Origin: Dinochytrium kinnereticum
Taxonomy: Eukaryota; Chytridiomycota; Chytridiomycetes; Chytridiales; Chytridiaceae
Assembly: GCA_027604005.1 (NCBI GenBank)
Contig: JADGJT010000583.1
Span: forward strand, 1 to 11,116
Length of the DNA stretch: 11,116 nucleotides
Reading direction: 5' to 3'
Shown here: in pieces, positions 8,059 to 11,116 of the stretch
How positions within the stretch are numbered: the first letter of the stretch is position 1
How the letters are laid out: each line of letters starts with the position of its first letter
Notes under the pieces: generated by a model
Told to the model about the DNA's origin: nothing
The model's database searches: none
The model's input: only the letters and a program-made list of their open reading frames with translations
Program-made: the position numbers and the translations under genes

Positions 8059-10968
8059 ATGCACAGCGCCGCCGCGGATGTCAACCGCGGCTGCTGCTGG
8101 AAGCATGTGTGCATTGAAGATTCTAGATGCCGTTCCAATTCATCTAATGAGCACGGTCTTCCTTCAAGACCACGGGCTGGCTATGCAAATGGGAAACTTT
8201 CGAGCTGGCTCTCTATGTGGTCTGTTGGCTTTGTGCTGACCATCCTCTGTAAGGCCCAAAGCTTTCTCCTTATGATATCTAACAAAGCAACTATCTATGG
8301 CTCTGTCGTCCTTGCTTTCGATTTTTGCAAAGCAGTATCCCAGGCTAGTGCAGGAGGTCCGAGACCTCAGGCTCCCACATCACCCGACCCATCACCATCC
8401 CAAGAATCCTTGCCCATCCCAACTATTCTACCCCCTTCAGCTCCGTCTCCCGCACCGATATCCAGCAGTATCCGGACCTTTATTTCTCCAATGACATCCT
8501 TTTCACAGATTCCAGGGGAACCCGCCATCACTTCAAATTCTTTTACGACACCGTCGTCATCTTCTACAACAGTACTTTTGTCTTCCTCCGAATCGTCACC
8601 GCAAGCCCGAACCCCTCCTTCTACCCTCCTTCTCGTCATCATCATTCTTGCATGCCTAGCATCCATAGCAGCCCTTGCAACGCTTGTAGTTTTTCTTCGT
8701 CGACGCCGAGAAAAGGCCACGAGTTCAGAGCCTCCTTCACGTTCTATTATTATGGAGCAGGTTTCAGATGAGGGAAACAGTGGAGCAAAGTGGAGTCCCA
8801 CTCCGTCAGCTTTGGCAGCTGGCGTTGGGAGGAATTATGAGGGTGGAAGTGGAGTGGACGGGTCGTTGATGCCGTTGCCATTTCATCCGCCGACATCTCA
8901 TGGAGATGAGGAACCTGATGGCACAGGTGGAAGCTTGGGTGGGAGGACGATAGAGGAAGGGCTCGGCAGGGTTGGGATTAACCCGCCATTTAGAAGCAAT
9001 GTTGAGAATGTCGACCCTGCGGTGGACGAGATGGGTGAGCAGCAGATTCATCACTCTGGCCATCCTGTCGGTTCTGCTTCAGTTCCTCCCTTCCGATTTG
9101 AAGCCTTTTGCGAAAAGCGGAATCTGATAGTGGATCATCCGCCCTCGCCGTCGTTCTTCACAGCTGTTTCAAGTTTCTTTGCTGGTAGCCCTTCACGCCC
9201 TGCTCTACGGTCTTCAGCGTCTTCCTCGGCGCTTGTATCTACTTCATGCGAATGCTCAACCTTTTCCCCATCGCTTTCGCGAAACGATAACGGAAAGAGT
9301 TTGGAGCTGGAACCTGCTGATGGGCTCGGAGGTCTGGTTAAGAATGCCACCCCGACGTCCCCTGGGGCTCTGAAAAGAGTTGGATCTTGGTTGAAACTGG
9401 ATCGGGTGATTGGTGGGTCCAATCCGTCCAGCCCACGAGGAGGGCGAGGGTCGATTGGGGATGGATTTATTGTGGCCAAGGGAAGCACTGATGGGGTTGC
9501 TGGGAGTGGGTCGTTTGCCTTAGTTGCTGATCTAGGTCGTGGAGATAGTTCAGAAGGAGGATCTCCCTGTAATCATACTGATAATGAATTGAACGATGCT
9601 GCAAAGGAGCTAGGCAATAGCAGTGAACCTCGACGTGTTAGCGGTGCGGTAAAGCTGAAACGAAGTCGGATGGTGACAAAGACGGGCCGTGGGTTCTTTT
9701 CTTCTACATTTCTGGCCTCTCCGCCCCCAAATGATGTCGTTATGCCTGATAAGGAGGGTAGGGAACTTCGAACATCCTCACGGTCGTCAACAACACCTTC
9801 ACCAGGCTTGATTGCCGACCCATCCCCCAAAGGTTCTTTCGATTCCATGGGGTCCTATGGACAGGGGTATGGATACGGACTACAGGGTCATCATGGTGCC
9901 AAGGGTGGCCATAGTGTTGGATTCCTACATGGGAAGTTTGCTGCCAACGCGCCGGCTGCGAATTATATTGCGAAGAATAGAGCACCATCCACTGTTGCGT
10001 CGACATCCAACCAGTCGAGCCATTCGAGCTTTGGAACGAGGGATTCGCAAGGAGGGTTCGTATACCGTGTACTCTCGATGTTTCGTCCTGGATTGCCGGA
10101 TGAGATTGAGCTTGAGAGGGGGGATCTTGTATCTGTGTATTCCATTTTTGAAGATTCTTGGGCTTATGGATTGAATGTCACTAGTGGTGAGTTATATATT
10201 TGACGCCTATTTTATCGGCAATACGAATTTATAATCTTTTTCCTAATTATAGGCAAAATGGGCATGTTCCCTCTCAACGCTGTCCGACGCCAATCATATC
10301 GGAGCGCATCGAATTTAAAGCATGATGCGGCATCTGTCCGTAGTGGTTTCGGTGGCCCTCCTTCCATCGCATCATCCTTTTCCTTTGCCTACCCTTCATC
10401 TGGTCGGTATTCGTTCTCATCCACTGGTACAACGCCGTCCGCTGCGGCAAAGCTTGCGACGATTTTGAGGACGCAACCGCGAAGCCTGAGCTTGGGGTTC
10501 GTGATGCCCCACCTTCAACAACAACAACAGCAACACCATCAGCAACCTTTTCCGTCGGTTCCATCCGATACGTCTATTCCTGAGGACCCCTCCATCCAAG
10601 CGGCATTAAATCTCGTGAATTCGAGCCAGGGGCCTGGTGGTGATATGGCTTTATCCGTCCCGAGCCAGCCTGCAGGCAACGTCCAGGTCCCGTCTTCAGC
10701 AGCTGACACGAGTATCCTCGCTGAACTTCACCTTTACCCTTTCCCCCCGCCTCCGGCGTCATCAGCGGCGTCTATGGTTGGATTAATGGTTCCTGGCGCT
10801 GTCCCAGCGGGGACTTTAGATCGAAGCCGACGGAGCTCGGGGGCATCTACTTTTATGGAGTGGGAGAATCGCGATGATGACGAGGATGACGATGAGGAAG
10901 ACGGAGAAGAGGATGAGTGGATTGTTGAAAAGGAGGGAGAGACGGGTTTTTTGGGAGGGAGGGGATAG
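8059..10968 (+). CDS. Single-pass membrane protein with cytoplasmic SH3 domain, Fus1-like layout, 2 exons
   Basis: Exons 8059-10186 and 10253-10968 join to 948 codons including TAG (947 residues). Order: N-terminal hydrophobic segments (about 53-98); a Ser/Thr/Pro-rich segment (99-188), probably O-glycosylated outside the cell; a strong transmembrane helix (189-213) followed by RRRR, placing the C-terminus in the cytosol; a long low-complexity region with a Gly/Tyr-rich patch near 600-620; an SH3 domain (669-721) with ELERGD, EDSWAYG and MGMFPLNAV; then a disordered tail with Q6HHQQ (798-807), FPPPP and a 15-residue acidic run (917-931). The arrangement of Ser/Thr-rich exterior, one helix and inner SH3 matches yeast Fus1, a cell-fusion scaffold, but the SH3 is internal here. 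Sequence orthology cannot be judged. The start is uncertain: M72 gives a better signal peptide, with cleavage likely after A98 (ASA|GG). Confidence 0.85.
8071..8091 (+). repeat. GC-rich hairpin just after the start codon
   Basis: GCCGCGG (8071-8077) and CCGCGGC (8085-8091) form a 7-bp all-GC stem around a 7-nt loop. CAGC (8064-8067) and GCTG (8093-8096) can extend it across bulges. It begins 12 nt after ATG 8059, so it could slow scanning ribosomes and affect start choice in the mRNA. Confidence 0.6.
8623..8718 (+). other. Transmembrane helix and stop-transfer basic cluster
   Basis: Residues 189-213 are 25 uninterrupted uncharged, mostly aliphatic residues (starting TLLLVIIILAC), directly followed by RRRREK. 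This is a textbook single-pass anchor with the basic cluster on the cytosolic side. Confidence 0.95.
10063..10287 (+). other. SH3 domain, split by an intron
   Basis: Residues 669-721. Usual SH3 landmarks are seen in order: a degenerate opening strand (YRVLSMF where ALYDF is typical), RT-loop acidic residues in PDEIELERGD, the Trp of EDSWAYG that forms the ligand groove, and GMFPLNAV in place of GxFPxNYV. The groove tyrosines of ALYDY and NYV are replaced (Leu/Phe and Ala), so ligand preference may differ from the classical PxxP type. Confidence 0.9.
10187..10252 (+). other. Intron of the SH3 protein gene
   Basis: 66 nt, donor GTGAGT, acceptor TTATAG, branch-site candidate CCTAAT, phase 1 within the codon for G710. 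Without splicing the frame stops at 10201-10203; with splicing, TSGKMGMFP completes the SH3 domain. Confidence 0.95.
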
Positions 10969-11010
10969 GAGAGGGGGGGCTTGGGGAGGTTATAGGGGTT
11001 AATGGGAGGG
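10953..11010 (+). repeat. G-rich tract cluster over the stop codon and 3' UTR
   Basis: Runs of three or more G occur at 10953-10955, 10957-10959, 10961-10964, 10973-10979, 10983-10986, 10995-10998, 11004-11006 and 11008-11010. They flank the TAG at 10966-10968. Spacings are close to but not fully within the usual 1-7 nt quadruplex loop rule. The remaining bases to 11116 show no gene or obvious poly(A) signal. Confidence 0.55.
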
Positions 11011-11116
11011 CTTTCTGTAGTGGATGCCAGTGGACGGAGAATGAATATGGGATACCTGCTGTTGATGGTTGACGTTTGGGAGGATTATTCTGCAGTTCCG
11101 CCATATTGTTTAGCAA

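Noticed and set aside
8367..8801. 144-codon minus-strand frame opposite the SH3 protein
   Set aside because: Antisense of a Ser/Pro-rich coding stretch, which readily leaves the opposite strand open; composition is Gly/Glu/Arg-rich with no domain.
10187..10203. Stop of the SH3 gene at 10201-10203 by reading through
   Set aside because: It would cut the SH3 domain before its last strands; a clean GT-AG intron restores GKMGMFPLNAV.
10853..11116. 87-codon minus-strand frame at the right edge
   Set aside because: Mostly proline and serine from the complement of the G-rich tract; no support as a gene.
1..11116. CRISPR array, prokaryotic operon or mobile element
   Set aside because: No regularly spaced repeats, no transposase or reverse transcriptase motifs, no terminal repeats, and the introns show eukaryotic nuclear genes.

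Overview
The window looks like nuclear DNA from a fungus. It holds two protein genes on the + strand, each interrupted by short GT-AG introns (14 in all, 42-125 nt). The first is a full-length ABC transporter of subfamily C (MRP/Ybt1 type). The second is a membrane-anchored SH3 protein with a Fus1-like layout. Thirteen introns in one transporter argue against an ascomycete yeast. A filamentous or early-diverging lineage (chytrid-like, Mucoromycota-like or basidiomycete) fits better, but the sequence alone does not settle which.

Layout. Positions 3-5430 hold the ABCC transporter. It is open at the left edge, so its N-terminus lies outside the window. Splicing 14 exons gives one continuous frame of 1514 residues plus stop, with a TMD0-like helix bundle, TMD1, NBD1, linker, TMD2 and NBD2 in order. 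Positions 5431-8058 are 2.6 kb without a convincing gene. They contain an overlapping palindrome cluster around a CACGTG core, a CACCTG cluster, a 30-bp tandem duplication, two TATA-like boxes and a striking poly-C tract. Positions 8059-10968 hold the SH3 membrane protein: two exons, 947 residues, with an intron inside the SH3 domain. Positions 10969-11116 are its G-rich 3' flank.

How the genes relate. They are neighbours in tandem orientation, and nothing shows joint regulation or a shared pathway. The transporter is expected to export conjugated or amphipathic organic anions, by analogy with Ybt1/Vmr1 probably into the vacuole. The SH3 protein is expected to sit in the plasma membrane with a Ser/Thr/Pro-rich outer segment and a long, mostly disordered inner part that recruits proline-rich partners. 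I see no mobile element, CRISPR array, RNA gene or multi-gene novel system. The points most worth checking are the SH3 protein's start and architecture, the inserted loops in both nucleotide-binding domains, and the palindromic cluster near 5780.
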